64,000 nt of DNA from CAWAQA01 sp963784065 (GCA_963784065.1 CAWAQA010000004.1:372001-436000), one strand, 5' to 3'; positions 1 to 9,749 are shown, counted from the first letter of the stretch. Numbers and translations are program-made. Notes: a model not told the origin generated them from the sequence alone.

Positions 1-80
1 CGCATTCGCCCGCAGGCGGACTGGCGGTCCACCTCTACGCATCCGCTTCAGGCGGACCTGTGAGTCCGCCGCTACCTGTT
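1..80. repeat. REP-like palindromic element
   Basis: Short GC-rich inverted repeats lie beyond the end of cpoB: AGGCGGACTGGCGGTCC and GCGGACCTGTGAGTCCGC, with the shared tail CTCTACG. On the minus strand the second copy reads like the GTAG..GGCC..TTCAG..CGGCC palindromes found in other gaps of this window (about 16650, 36985, 50765, 55435). This looks like a paired, BIME-like intergenic element. No coding evidence was seen in these bases. The family assignment is by eye. Confidence 0.45.
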
Positions 81-122
81 CACATGGACACTACCGTGGT
101 GGTGTGACAGACGAGGTCACGA

Positions 123-1018
123 CTACGGCGTCGGCGGGCGCTGCTGGCGCGCGAGGCGGTCGAGGCCCTGCTTGGCGAGCCGGGCGCCGTCGCTCTCCGG
201 GAAGGTCTTGACCACGGTTTCCCACGACGCGCGTGCCGCATCGATCTGCCCCATTCGCTCCTGCGCGATGCCGCGCTTGTAGTACGTCTCGGGGACGATG
301 CTCGACATCGGGTAGTTCTGAATCACCGCATTGTATGCGGCAACGGCGTCTTCGAAGCGGCTTCTGTGACGCGTACGACTCGCCGATCAGGTGTTGCGCC
401 TCGCCGGCCGACTCCGATCGCGGAAAGGCCTTGAGGAACGCGTCGAACCCGTTGATCGCCAGCGAATACTGCCCGGCGAAGTAGTCGCCGCGCGCGGTTT
501 CGAACATCCGCGTCGGCGAGAGCCCGAGGGTCGAGGGCAGCGGGGCCGGGACGGGCGGCGGCACCGCCGCCGGCGCGTTCGGATCGATCGGCGCGTTGGG
601 ATCGACGACGGGCGGCAGGCGCCAGCGTTGTCTGCTGTTGCTGCTGCATGGCGAGCATCGAGCTGCGCAGCGCCTCGAGCTCCTCACGCAGCGTCGCGAT
701 CCGCAGGTTGGTGTCGTCGGTCCGCTCGCGGATCACGCGCACGTCGTTCGCCATGTTGTCGATGATCAGCTTCTGATCGGCGAAGCCCTTGCGGTTGGCG
801 TTGTTCGTGTCGTCGATGCGCGTGTTGATCGCCTTGACCGCCTGGTCGAGGTTTCGCTGAGCGCGGCCACCGCGATCGCGAGCTGCTGCGTCTGCTCCTG
901 CAGCATGCGCACCTCGGCGGCCAGCTGCTGGTGCTCGCGGTTCTGCGCCGCGGCCGGCGACGCCACGGCGCGTCCAACCGGCAGCGCCACCGCGCCGCAT
1001 CGAACAAAGCTTCTTCAT
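123..1018 (-). CDS. cpoB: Tol-Pal cell division coordinator CpoB (YbgF), frame-broken
   Basis: Periplasmic coiled-coil/TPR protein that works with the Tol-Pal system and coordinates envelope constriction with septal peptidoglycan synthesis (family knowledge). The N-terminal part, read across two frames, gives an Ala-rich signal region and then a heptad-rich segment (QLAAEVRMLQEQTQQLAIAV, and after a jump DDTNLRIATLREELEALRSS). A Pro-rich linker (PPPVPAPLPSTLGLSP) follows. The C-terminal third carries TPR repeats (ARGDYFAGQYSLAINGFDAF, then YKRGIAQERMGQIDAARASW). Frame jumps fall near 960, 850, 610 and 370, so no single frame covers the gene. The start is the ATG at 1018 (MKKL) and the stop is a TAG at 125-123. 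It is last in the tol-pal operon, 10 nt after pal. The order coiled coil-linker-TPR and the position make the call firm. Confidence 0.85.
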
Positions 1019-1028
1019 AGTCAGAGCC

Positions 1029-1619
1029 TCATTTCGACGTGATCACGAAGTGCGCGCGCCGGTTCTTCGCCCACGCGTCCTCATTGTGACCCGGATCGAA
1101 GGGGAACTCCTTCCCGTAGCTCACCGTGCGGATGCGGTCGGGCGGGATGCCGAGCGACACGAGGTAGGTCTTCACCGCCACCGCCCGGCGCTCGCCGAGC
1201 GCCAGGTTGTATTCGGCGGTGCCGCGCTCGTCGCAGTGGCCCTCGAGGGTGACGACCCACGTCGGGTACTTCTTCAGCAGCTCCGCGTTCGACTGCGCGA
1301 TCGCCGCGGCCGGCGTCGTCGAGGTCCGCGCTGTCGAGCGCGAAGAACACCGGCCGGAACGGGGAGTCGCGGTTGAGATCGTCGAGCGAGCGATTGGCGA
1401 TCGGAGTCCTCGCGCCAGCGGCTGCGGCGGCACCGGCAACGACTCTTCCACGCGCTGCGGCGGGGGCGGGGGCGGGGCGGTCGTCACGGCCGGCGGCGTG
1501 GCGACCGGCGGCGGCGGCGGCGCCGCGACGGCGGCTGCCGGCGCGAGCACGACGCGGCGAGCGACGCCGATCAGGATGAGGAGCACTCCGACTGCACTGA
1601 ACCTGCGCATCTCTTGCAT
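1029..1619 (-). CDS. pal: Peptidoglycan-associated lipoprotein Pal
   Basis: OmpA-family lipoprotein that anchors the outer membrane to peptidoglycan and is the partner of TolB. The C-terminal domain is clear: TLEGHCDERGTAEYNLALG, the ERRA segment and VSYGKEFPFDPGHNEDAW are classic Pal/OmpA peptidoglycan-binding motifs. Two compensating indels are evident. Between about 1320 and 1405 the correct reading (NRDSPFRPVFFALDSADLDD) lies in another frame. Near 1555 the observed frame lacks a lipobox Cys, whereas the neighbouring frame gives SLAASC, a good lipobox. A Pro/Ala-rich linker (PPPPPVATPPAVTTAPPPPP) separates the signal from the domain. It sits 36 nt after tolB. Confidence 0.92.
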   Translation of the reverse strand: MQEMRRFSAVGVLLILIGVARRVVLAPAAAVAAPPPPPVATPPAVTTAPPPPPPQRVEESLPVPPQPLARGLRSPIARSTISTATPRSGRCSSRSTARTSTTPAAAIAQSNAELLKKYPTWVVTLEGHCDERGTAEYNLALGERRAVAVKTYLVSLGIPPDRIRTVSYGKEFPFDPGHNEDAWAKNRRAHFVITSK

Positions 1620-1655
1620 CGGTCCTCGTCGGACGATTCAGACAGGTACATGCTA

Positions 1656-3014
1656 CTAGTTCGACCACGCCGGCGTCTGGTTGTTGCCGTCCCGCGTGAC
1701 CTGCTTCACGCCGCGCCCGTCGCGGCCGATCGTGAAAATCTGGATGCGGCCCGCGCGCGTGGACGTGAACGCGATGTGCCGGCCGTTCGGCGAATAGGCC
1801 GGGCTCTCGTTCGAGCCTTCGCCGAATGTGATCTGTCGCGTCATGCCCGTCGCCAGGTCGTAGACCTTGATGTCGTAGCCGGGCCCGGTACGCGCCGCAT
1901 AGGCGATCTCGTTGAACGGCGCCGGCGACCAGGTCGGCCGGTCCGCGTACGACTCGGTCGTCGTGATCCGCCGGAGGTTCAGGCCGTCGGCGCCGGCGAC
2001 GTAGATCTGCGGCGTGCCGGCGCGGTCGGACGTGAACGCGATCTGCGTGCCGGTCGGCGACCAGGTCGGCGTCACGTCGATCGCCGGATGGTTGGTGAGG
2101 CGCCGCACGGCCGAGCCGTCGCGGTTCATCACGTAGATCTCGGGGTTGCCGTCGCGATTCGACATGAAGGCGATCCGCGTCCCGTCCGGCGAGAACACCG
2201 GCAGGAAGTTCTGCGTCCCGCGCGGCGTCGGCTCCTCCTGCACGCCCTGGTAGATCTGCGCCATGAAGATGTCCGGATAGCCGCGGCGGTACGACGTGTA
2301 GGCCATCGTCCGCGCGTCCGGCGACCACGACGGCGTGATGTTCAGCTGCCGGTTGGTCGTGATGCGCCGCTGGTTGGCGCCGTCGTAGTCGGAGATGTAG
2401 ATCTCCTTCACGTCGCGGTTCTCGATCGGTCCGGCCACGCGCTCGCGGTTGCGATCCGAGGCGAACGCCAGCTTCGTGCGCGCCACGCCGCGCAGCGCGC
2501 GCTGCTGCTGGTGGATCTCGTCGGCGATGGTGTGCGCGTAGAGGCGCGGATTGGTGATCGTCCCGGTGTATTCCTTGGCGAACACCGACTGGCGCGTGCG
2601 CACGTTGAACAGCCGCACCTGCGACGCGTGACGTTGTTCGCCGATGCGCTGCACGCGTGCCGAAGACCACGGCGTCGGCGCCGAGCTCGCGCCACGCGCT
2701 GAACGGCACGTCCTCGGGCGTGCGCGCCGGCGGCACGGTGGCGTAGGTGTCGCGCGGGATCAGGTAGAACTCGCGCTCGAACTCCAGGTCGTCCCACAGC
2801 ACCTGGCCATTGTCTTGGCGACCTCGGCGGCGTCGGGCGTGAGCGCCACGAAGTCGGGCACCGCATAACGCGGCGGCGTGCCGGGATCGCCGCTGATCAC
2901 CAGCTCGATCTCCGAGGCTGCTGGCTGCTGCGGCGGCGGCCTGCGCCGACGAGCACGAGCGCGACGGCCGCGACGAACGGCAAGAACACGGCGGCAGAGA
3001 ATCGGTCTTTTCAT
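1656..3014 (-). CDS. tolB: Tol-Pal system beta-propeller protein TolB, frame-broken at 5' end
   Basis: Periplasmic TolB links the inner-membrane TolQRA motor to Pal. The intact part (about 330 residues, 2654 to 1656) has repeated WD40-like PD40 blades: SWSPDARTMAYTS, FSPDGTRIAFMSNRDGNPEI, TWSPTGTQIAFTSDRAGTPQ, YSPNGRHIAFTSTRAGRIQI. The N-terminal domain lies in other frames: DPGTPPRYAVPDFVALTPDA (about 2900-2840) and LIPRDTYATVPPARTPEDVP (about 2765-2705). The start at 3014 is an ATG overlapping the upstream stop by one base (TGATG). It yields MKRPILC, and a one-base shift then gives a good signal peptide (FLPFVAAVALVLVGAG). Frame jumps are near 2985, 2935, 2810 and 2650, consistent with sequencing indels. 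Confidence 0.93.
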
Positions 3015-3787
3015 CACCGGGAATACTCGAATCTCATATGAACGGTGAGCGTCGGGTTGGAGAACTGCGCCGGCAACTCGGGCAGCCGCGTCAGCAGCAG
3101 CGCCCGCTGCGCCGCGAGGTCGAGCGCGTAGAAGCCGCTCGGCAGCTCGACCTGCACCTGTTCGATCGCGCCGCCGCGCGTGATCGTGAACTTCATCGTC
3201 GTGGTGCCGGCCACGCCGTGCTTGGACTGCCAGTTCCGCTGGATGAGCGCCATCATCTGCTCGAGGTACTCCGGGCAGCAGAAGTTGCCGACGTCGAGCT
3301 GCACGCCGGTGCCGCCGCCACCTCCGGTCGTCAGGCCGAACCCCTGGCCGCGCGCGCCGGTCTCGGCCCGCGCGGTGCCTTCCTGCGGCTCGGGCCCCGT
3401 CGTCGGCGTGCGGCCGGTCGCGTCGGCGGGGCTCGTTCGCGGGCGCGGGCGCGGCCGCACGTTTGGCGAGGGCAGCGCCATCTCCGGCGGCTTCGCCGCC
3501 GGCGGCGTTTCGGCGCGACGCACCGGTTCGGGCGGCGTCGGCGCCTGCACCGCGCGTCCGCCCATCGGCGTCATCCCGCCGGCGCGCGGCCCGGGCGCGC
3601 CGCCGAGGCTGATCGTCATGACGGTCCGTGGCGACTCGTTGACCTGCCCGCGCCAGCTGTCCGGCATTAGAGGACGAACAGCACGATCGCCCACGTGCGC
3701 GGCGATCGACCACGCCACCATCTTCCTGAGCCCCTCGGGCTCGCGGTGGCGCGCGATCAACAGATGACTCGATGGCTGCTCGTTCAT
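3014..3787 (-). CDS. TolA/TonB-like energy transducer with C-terminal TonB domain
   Basis: A periplasm-spanning inner-membrane protein of about 257 residues. A short cytoplasmic N-terminus is followed by one predicted membrane helix. The helix appears only after correcting a one-base indel near 3680, which restores WAIVLFVL. Next comes a Pro/Arg/Thr-rich periplasmic linker, and then a TonB/TolA C-terminal fold (MALIQRNWQSKHGVAGTTTM, with KFTITRGGAIEQVQVELPSG). By position between tolR and tolB it should act as TolA, coupling TolQR proton flow to TolB-Pal, but the C-terminus is of TonB type. The start ATG at 3787 overlaps the tolR stop (ATGA). Confidence 0.85.
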   Translation of the reverse strand: MNEQPSSHLLIARHREPEGLRKMVAWSIAAHVGDRAVRPLMPDSWRGQVNESPRTVMTISLGGAPGPRAGGMTPMGGRAVQAPTPPEPVRRAETPPAAKPPEMALPSPNVRPRPRPRTSPADATGRTPTTGPEPQEGTARAETGARGQGFGLTTGGGGGTGVQLDVGNFCCPEYLEQMMALIQRNWQSKHGVAGTTTMKFTITRGGAIEQVQVELPSGFYALDLAAQRALLLTRLPELPAQFSNPTLTVHMRFEYSR

Positions 3788-4252
3788 TGCTCGCCGGGCA
3801 GCTTCGATACGATGCCGACGTTCTGCGACGCCGCCTTCCTTGAGGCGGTCGAGCATGTCCATCAGCTCCTGCAGGTTCACGGCGCCGTCGCCGCGGAGGA
3901 AGACCTGCTTGTCCGTCTCGCGTGAGCAGCATCTGCCGCACGCGCTCGGCGAGGACGTCGATCCGGATCGGCTCCTTGCCGAGGAAGACGCGTCGATCCT
4001 CACGGAACTCGAGCGGCACGTCCACGAACAGGCGCTCGCTCGCGATCTCCTGCGAACGGCTGGCCACCGGCAGGTTCACCTCGATCGCCGCGCTGCAGCA
4101 TCGGCGCCGCGACCATGAAGATGATGAGCAGCACGAGCATCACGTCCACGAGCGGGATGATGTTGATCTCCGCCAGCGTAGGACGGCACGCGGCGGCCGC
4201 GTCCGGCGCGGCCGCCGTGGGCCGAGGTCGAAGGAATGACCTTGCACGGCAT
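3784..4252 (-). CDS. tolR: TolR/ExbD family proton-channel protein, frame-broken
   Basis: Biopolymer transport protein of the ExbD/TolR family; with TolQ it forms the proton-driven motor. The signature helix is clear: PTLAEINIIPLVDVMLVLL followed by IIFMVAAPML, with the essential membrane Asp in PLVDVML. The periplasmic domain continues in another frame (VNLPVASRSQEIASERLFVD) and again after about 3925 (DKQVFLRGDGAVNLQELMD). The tail after one more correction reads VGIVSKLPGEQ and stops at 3784, overlapping the next ATG. The start ATG at 4252 is two bases after the tolQ stop and gives MPCKVIPSTSAHGGRAGRG, typical of the family. Jumps are near 4190, 4085, 3925 and 3820. Confidence 0.88.
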
Positions 4253-4253
4253 C

Positions 4254-4948
4254 CTACGTGAAGTTCCGCTCCGCGATGTTCAGGAACTCGAGCGAGAAGT
4301 CGTCCATCTCCGTCGCGAAGCTCTTCACCTTCGTGGTGAGGTGGTTGTAGAAGTACACCGCCGGGATGGCGGCGAACAGCCCGGCCGCGGTGGCGATGAG
4401 CGCTTCGGAGATGCCGGCGCCGACGATGGCCAGGTTCGTCGATCCGGTGGCGCCGATCCGGTTGAACGCGATGATGATGCCCCACGACCGTGCCGAAGAG
4501 CCCGATGAACGGCGTGATGCTCGCGGTCGTCGCGAGAAACGTGATCCGGTGCTCGAGCTTGTTGACTTCGGCCGTGGCCGCGCGCAGCAGCGCGCGATCG
4601 ACCGCCGCCAGGCTCTTGAGAGTTGGACGTCCGGCGGACGCTGGCTGGATGGGCCGTTTCTGCCGCGGGATGACCGTAGCCGGAACTGCGCGTTGATCTC
4701 GGCGTAGCCGGCCTGGAACACCCCGACGAGCGGACTGGCGGGCAGCGACGGGCAGACGGCCTGCACTTCCGAGAACTTGCTGCTCCGGCGGAAGACGTCG
4801 AGGAAGCGTGCGTGTCCTGACCGTCAGCGGTGCGGAACGTCCAGGCTTTGTAGAGGATGATCGCCCACGACGCGATCGAGAACAGCACCAGTACCGCGAG
4901 GACGGCCTGGTTGATCGGTCCGGTTTCCCTGAGAAGGTCGAACTACAT
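4254..4948 (-). CDS. tolQ: TolQ/ExbB/MotA family proton-channel protein, frame-broken
   Basis: Inner-membrane MotA/TolQ/ExbB protein that forms the motor with TolR. TM1 is visible (QAVLAVLVLFSIASWAIILY, about 4905-4845). TM2/TM3 appear as RITFLATTASITPFIGLFGT followed by VVG in one frame, and ISEALIATAAGLFAAIPAVY in another. The end is AERNFT, TAG at 4256-4254. The most likely start, ATG at 4948, is followed immediately by an in-frame TAG and then FDLLRETGPINQ; a small insertion at that point would explain this. Other jumps are near 4795, 4640 and 4490. It leads the tol-pal operon. Confidence 0.86.
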
Positions 4949-5132
4949 CTGTCGTCCCAGCCACTGGGGCAGCACCGTCCTGCACCTGCAGTGCAAGGAC
5001 GAGAGAGCCAAGCGTGTGCAACGAAGCCTCCGATGCATCGGCAAACGCGCCGCTGGGACAGCGCAGACAGCGGCAGGGTAGCACGCGACCAAAGGGCTGT
5101 CAAACATCTGATACGATGGGAGTTCCGCCCAC
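4949..5132. promoter_or_regulatory. Divergent tolQ/recN intergenic region
   Basis: The only gap between the minus-strand tol operon and plus-strand recN, so it must hold both promoters. It has an imperfect 24-bp palindrome centred on CTGCAG at 4977-5000 and a GCCGCTG/CAGCGGC inverted pair at about 5050-5075. TGTCAA and GATACGAT near 5097-5118 are possible -35/-10 boxes for recN. All are by-eye candidates. Confidence 0.3.
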
Positions 5133-6844
5133 ATGCTGCGCTTCCTCCGCATCCGCAACCTTGCGGTGATCGAGGCCGTCGAGGTCGAATTCGAGCCCGG
5201 CTTCAACGTCCTGACCGGCGAGACCGGCGCGGGGAAGTCGATCCTCGTCGAGGCCGTCGGCCTGCTGCTCGGCGCCCGCGCCTCGTCCGACCTGGTGCGC
5301 ACCGGCGAGGCCCAGGCGGCCATCGAGGCGATCTTCGAAGAACCGGGCGGCCGCGAGCTGATCGTGCGGCGCGAGATCACCAGCCAGGGCCGCAGCCGCT
5401 CGTTCATCAACGGCGCGCTCGCCACCGCGGCGGCGCTGCGCGACATCTCGGCGCGCCTCGTCGAACTGCACGGCCAGCACGAGCACCAGGCGCTGCTCGA
5501 TCCGCTCACGCACCTGCCGCTGCTCGATCACTACGCCAGTCTCGAGGAGCTGTCGGGGCGCGTGGGGGCCGCCTGGGGCGAGGTGCGGACGCTGCGCGAG
5601 CAGCTCGAGCGATCGCGCATGGACGCCCGCGAGAAGGCGGCGCGCCTCGACCTGATTGCGTTCCAGCTCGGCGAGATCGAGAAGGCGGCCCCGAAGCCCG
5701 GCGAGGACGAGGAGCTCGCAGCCACGAAGCAGGTGCTGGCCAGCGCCGAGCGCATCCAGCGGCTCTGCGAGGAAGGCTACGCCGCGCTCTACGAGCGAGA
5801 CGACGCGGTGCTCGCCGGACTGGGCGGCGTCTGGAAGCGGGTCGGCGAGCTGGCGTCGATCGAGCCGCAGTTCGCGCCGTACCTCGACGCGCGCGACGGC
5901 ATCAAGTCGCAGCTCGAGGATCTCGCCTTCTTCCTGCGCAGCTACGCGGAGGGCGTCGACGCGTCGCCGGCGCGCCTGCAGCAGGTCGAGGACCGGCTGG
6001 CGCTGCTCGAGCGGCTGAAGCGCAAGTATGGACCGACGCTCCAGGACGTGATCGACGCGGGTGACACGCTCGCGCGCGAGCGCGCGCTGCTTGCCGGGGG
6101 AGGAGAGCGAGCCGAGGATCTGCAGCAGGCGCTCGCTGCCGCCAGCGATCGGTATCTCGCGGCGGCGCGCGCGCTCTCAGGCCAGCGGCGGAAGGCGGCC
6201 GTCCGCGGTTTGCGCGCCAGCTCGAAGCCCTGCTCGCGGAACTGGCGATGGCGCGCACCCGCTTCGAGGTCCGTTTCAACGAGGGCGAGCTGTCCGAGGC
6301 GTCGTGGAGCGAGCGCGGGATCGACCAGGCCGAGTTCTTCGTCTCGCCCAATCCGGGCGAGGACCTGCGCCCGCTCGCACGCATCGTCTCGGGCGGCGAG
6401 CTGTCGCGCGTGATGCTGGCGTTGAAGACGCTGGCGGCGTCCGACGCGGCGGGGAAGACGCTGATCTTCGACGAGGTGGATGCGGGCATCGGCGGCCGGG
6501 TGGCTGACGTCGTCGGGGCGAAGCTGCGGACGCTCGGAGGCCGCTTTCAGGTGCTGTGCATCACCCACCTCCCGCAGATTGCCGCGCGGGGCACGACCCA
6601 GTTCCTGATCGAGAAGCGCGTCCGCGGCAATCGCACGGTGACCTCGGTCGAGCGCCTCGACCATGCCGGGCGGGTGGAGGAGATTGCGCGCATGATCGGC
6701 GGCGCCGCCGTCACGGAGCCGTGCGCGCCAGCGCCCGGGAATTGCTGGGCGCGGCGGCCGGAGGCGAAAGCGAAAGTGCCGAAAGGCGAAAGCGAAAGTC
6801 CCAAAGGGCCCGCTCTGAAAGCGCGACGCTCAGACCGTCGATGA
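5133..6844 (+). CDS. recN: DNA repair protein RecN
   Basis: SMC-like ATPase for double-strand break repair. The N-terminus begins MLRFLRIRNLAVIEAVEVEF, followed by Walker A GETGAGKS (residues 29-36). A coiled-coil middle (about 160-360) and the C-terminal ABC half follow: signature LARIVSGGELSRVMLALK, Walker B TLIFDEVDAGIGG, then QVLCITHLPQIAA. One jump near 6205 moves from the first frame to the one starting about 6248. A second near 6718 separates MIGGAAVTE from RASARELLGAAAGG, so the true end could be a stop at 6844 or at about 6900. The C-terminal bases include a short tandem repeat. Its stop lies just before or overlaps miaB. Confidence 0.94.
6762..6805. repeat. Short tandem repeat at the recN 3' end
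   Basis: A 16-base unit, AGGCGAAAGCGAAAGT, occurs identically at 6762-6777 and 6784-6799, with related GAAA-rich bases after it. It lies at the recN/miaB junction and makes the recN C-terminus uncertain. Confidence 0.6.
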
Positions 6845-6881
6845 CGGCGCAGGCACGGCCCCGCAGGCCTTTGGATATGTT

Positions 6882-8285
6882 GTGGCGAAGAAATACCTGA
6901 TCGAGACGTTCGGCTGCCAGATGAACGTCCACGACTCGGAGCGTATGGCGGGCCTGCTGGACCAGGCCGGCTACGAGCCGACCGCCGACGACGCTGACGC
7001 CGACGTCATCGTCATCAACACCTGCAGCGTGCGCGAGCACGCCGAGGAGAAGCTCTATACGCGTCTCGGCGAACTGCGCGTGCTTCACGAAGAGACCGGG
7101 CGCAAGCCGCTCGTCGCGGTCGCCGGCTGCGTCGCGCAGCAGGAAGGCGGCCTGCTGCTGAAGCGGACGCAACGGCCACGTGATCGACGTCGTCATCGGC
7201 ACGCAGCGGCTGAAGATGCTGCCGGTCCTGGTCGAGAAGGCGGCGCGGTCGGCGTTCGGCCGAGGTCGACATCAACCCGTGGGACGACGTGACGTTTCCG
7301 CTCGGGATCACGCGGCGCGGCGATCCGGTCAAGGCCTACGTGACGATCATCGAGGGGTGCAACGACTACTGCGCGTTCTGCGTCGTACCGTATACGCGCG
7401 GGCACGAGCGGATGCGCGCGAAGGCCGACATCCTCGCCGACGTGCGCGAGGCGGTGGCCTCAGGCCGCAGGGAGGTCCAGCTTCTCGGGCAGATCGTGAA
7501 TCACTACCAGGCGCCCGACGATCCGGCCTGCGACTTCGCGCAGCTGCTCGCCGAGGTCAACGATGTCCCGGGGGTGGAGCGGATCCGGTTCGCGAGCCCG
7601 CATCCGCGGCACACCGGCGCACGTCTGATCGAGGCGGTCCGCGATCTGCCGAAGGTGTGCAAGCACCTGCACCTGCCGGTGCAGTCCGGATCGTCGCGGG
7701 TGCTGGCGGCGATGCGGCGCCGGCACACGCGCGAGGAGTATCTGGATCTCGTGGGGCGCATCCGCGAGGCGATCCCGGGCGTGACGCTCTCGACCGACAT
7801 GATTGTCGGCTTCCCCGGAGAGACGCGCGGAAGACTTCGGGGAGACGCTGTCGCTCACCGCCGCCGCGCAATACCACAGCATGTTCTCGTTCAAGTACTC
7901 GGTGCGGCCGAACACGCTCGCGTCGAAGCGGATGCCGGACGACGTGCCCGAGGACGAGAAGACGGCGCGCATCGTCGCGCTGCAATCGCTGCAGCGGGAC
8001 ATACAGACGCGGCTGCACGAGGCGGCGGTCGGCACGATGGTCGACGTCCTGGTCGATCAGGCGAGCCGGCGGCGCGACGGCGAGATATCGGGCAGGACGT
8101 CGGGGAACACCGTGGTGAGTTTCCCGGTCCCCGCCGATGGCCGGGACAGCAAGCCCGCCGACTGGATCGGGCGGACGGTGCCGGTGATGATTACGCGGGC
8201 CGGCCCTCACAGCCTGACGGGGAAGGCAGCCATTGACGCGGGCAGGCATCGTTCCTGCAACGCCGAGCACGCCCATGCTGATTGA
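6882..8285 (+). CDS. miaB: tRNA-2-methylthio-N6-dimethylallyladenosine synthase MiaB
   Basis: Radical-SAM methylthiotransferase that modifies A37 of tRNAs reading UNN codons. The GTG start at 6882 gives MAKKYLIETFGCQMNVHDSE. The three N-terminal cluster cysteines are in FGCQMN, INTCSVREHAEEK and VAGCVAQQEG. The radical-SAM motif is EGCNDYCAFCVVPYTRG (about 7352-7400), followed by HLHLPVQSGSSRVLAAMRRR. A C-terminal TRAM-like region contains GRTSGNTVVSFP. Frame jumps near 7170, 7265 and 7830 are bridged by unbroken homology (for example EVDINPWDDVTFPLG, then EDFGETLSLTAAAQYHSMFS). The end overlaps the start of the next gene by 11 nt, suggesting co-translation. Confidence 0.94.
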
Positions 8286-8760
8286 GATGACGATCAAAGG
8301 GTTGATGGTGGATCCGATCACCAACATGCCCATCGTGATCCTGAAGGACAAGGAGGGCGAGCGCGTCCTCCCGATCTGGGTCGGCATCTTCGAGGCGAAC
8401 GCCATCGCGCTGCAGATCGAGAACATCGCGACGCCGCGGCCGATGACGCACGACCTGCTGCGCAACGTCATCACCGATCTCGACGGTCAGGTCGATCGCG
8501 TCGTCGTCTGCGACCTCAAGGACAACACCTTCTACGCCATCATTCACCTGACCGTCCGGGGCGAGCGCGTGGCCGTCGACGCGCGGCCGAGCGACGCGAT
8601 CGCCCTGGCGCTGCGCACGCGGTCGCCCATCCTGGTGGAGGAGACGGTCATCGACAACGCCAAGACCGTCGACTTCGCATCCGAACGGGCGGACAGCGAT
8701 CGCCTCCAGAAGTGGCTCGAGAGCCTCGACCCCGACGAGCTCGGCAAGTACAAGATGTAA
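8275..8760 (+). CDS. Bifunctional nuclease-family protein (DUF151/BFN)
   Basis: About 161 residues beginning MLIEMTIKGLMVDPITNMP. The family hallmarks are PIVILKDKEGERVLPIWVGI, EANAIALQIEN and ARPSDAIALALRTRSPILVE. These match the DUF151 domain, for which both RNase and DNase activity has been reported. The ATG at 8275 is preferred over the upstream TTG at 8233 because homology begins there. It overlaps miaB, as this domain often neighbours miaB in diverse bacteria. The C-terminus (DRLQKWLESLDPDELGKYKM) is a short helical tail. The gene is intact. Confidence 0.9.
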   Translation: MLIEMTIKGLMVDPITNMPIVILKDKEGERVLPIWVGIFEANAIALQIENIATPRPMTHDLLRNVITDLDGQVDRVVVCDLKDNTFYAIIHLTVRGERVAVDARPSDAIALALRTRSPILVEETVIDNAKTVDFASERADSDRLQKWLESLDPDELGKYKM

Positions 8761-8772
8761 GGACACGCGCGA

Positions 8773-8792
8773 ATTGTCGGCCGGCCGACAAT
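8773..8792. promoter_or_regulatory. Perfect 20-bp palindrome between the DUF151 gene and parA
   Basis: ATTGTCGGCCGGCCGACAAT is a perfect palindrome 12 nt after the DUF151 stop and about 190 nt before parA. No T-run follows, so it is not a standard intrinsic terminator. It could be an operator or a centromere-like site for ParB. A weaker inverted pair, TTGGTGG/CCACCAA, lies at 8903-8909 and 8948-8954. Confidence 0.5.
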
Positions 8793-8981
8793 GGAACATG
8801 GCGTTCCCCAGCCGCCCGTTCTCGTCCGTCATTCTCCAACTCTTCAATCACCACGGCGCTGCCTTCAATGTCTTGGGGGTGCCGCTTTGGGACATGGCCT
8901 ATTTGGTGGTTTGCAGTTGACGCCCGCATGGCTCGTCCCTACAATGGCCACCAACCCTCCTGCACAGTTTTTCAATACCTG

Positions 8982-9749
8982 ATGATCGTTGCCATCGCGA
9001 ACCAGAAAGGCGGAGTCGGCAAGACCACAACAGCCGTGAACCTTGCCGCCGCCTTGGCGATGCGCGGCAAGAAGACGCTGCTCATCGATCTCGATCCTCA
9101 GGCCAACAGCAGCATCTCGTTCCTCGACCTCGCCCTGGTCGCGCGCAGCACCTACGATGCGATGGGCGACCGCACGCGGCTGGCGGAGATCATTCTGCCG
9201 ACGCCGCTCCCGAACCTGTTCATCGCTCCGGCGCGCATCGCGCTCGCGAAGCTCGAGGCGCGCCTGGTGGGTGAGCTCGACGCGCACTTCAAACTGAAGG
9301 ACAAGATCGCGGAGCTCGATGGGCAGTATCCGCACATCGTGATCGACTGCCCGCCGGCGCTCGGCCTGCTGACGGTCAACGCGCTGGTCGCGGCGACACA
9401 CCTGCTCATCCCGATCCAGTCGTCGTACTTCGCGCTCGAGGGCACGGACGACCTGCTCGAGACGATCGAGAAGGTTCGCCAGCGGCCGAACCCGGGGCTC
9501 CGCATCCTCGGCGTCGTCATCACGATGCACGACAAGCGGACGGCGCTGGCGCGCGACATCCGCGAACAGATCCAGAAGGTCTTCGGCGGCAAGGTCTTCA
9601 AGACGGTGATCAGCAAGAGCGTCCGGCTCGAGGAAAGCCCTGCCTACAAGGAATCGATCTTCACCTTCGCGCCGGAGTCCAGCGGCGCCACCGACTACTA
9701 CAGTCTTTGCGAGGAGGTCATCGAACGTGCCGAAGCGCGGACTGCCTGA
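8982..9749 (+). CDS. parA: ParA family chromosome-partitioning ATPase
   Basis: 255-residue Walker-type ATPase starting at ATG 8982 (MIVAIANQ). The deviant Walker A KGGVGKTT occupies residues 9-16, LLIDLDPQANSS is the A' motif, and HIVIDCPPALGLLTVNAL is Walker B. No N-terminal HTH precedes Walker A, so this is the short chromosomal-type (Ib-like) ParA. It is intact. The last 23 nt overlap parB, indicating one transcript. Role: ATP-dependent dynamic nucleoid binding that moves ParB-parS complexes. The neighbours are not the usual gidA/gidB origin genes, so it may be a secondary or accessory ParAB pair. Confidence 0.92.
   Translation: MIVAIANQKGGVGKTTTAVNLAAALAMRGKKTLLIDLDPQANSSISFLDLALVARSTYDAMGDRTRLAEIILPTPLPNLFIAPARIALAKLEARLVGELDAHFKLKDKIAELDGQYPHIVIDCPPALGLLTVNALVAATHLLIPIQSSYFALEGTDDLLETIEKVRQRPNPGLRILGVVITMHDKRTALARDIREQIQKVFGGKVFKTVISKSVRLEESPAYKESIFTFAPESSGATDYYSLCEEVIERAEARTA

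Noticed and set aside
123..4948. Tol-Pal genes as true pseudogenes
   Set aside because: Homology continues across frames with no deletion, and neighbouring genes show the same pattern, so sequence indels are the simpler explanation.
8761..8981. Canonical parS for ParB
   Set aside because: No TGTTTCACGTGAAACA-like sequence was found; the palindrome there differs in sequence.
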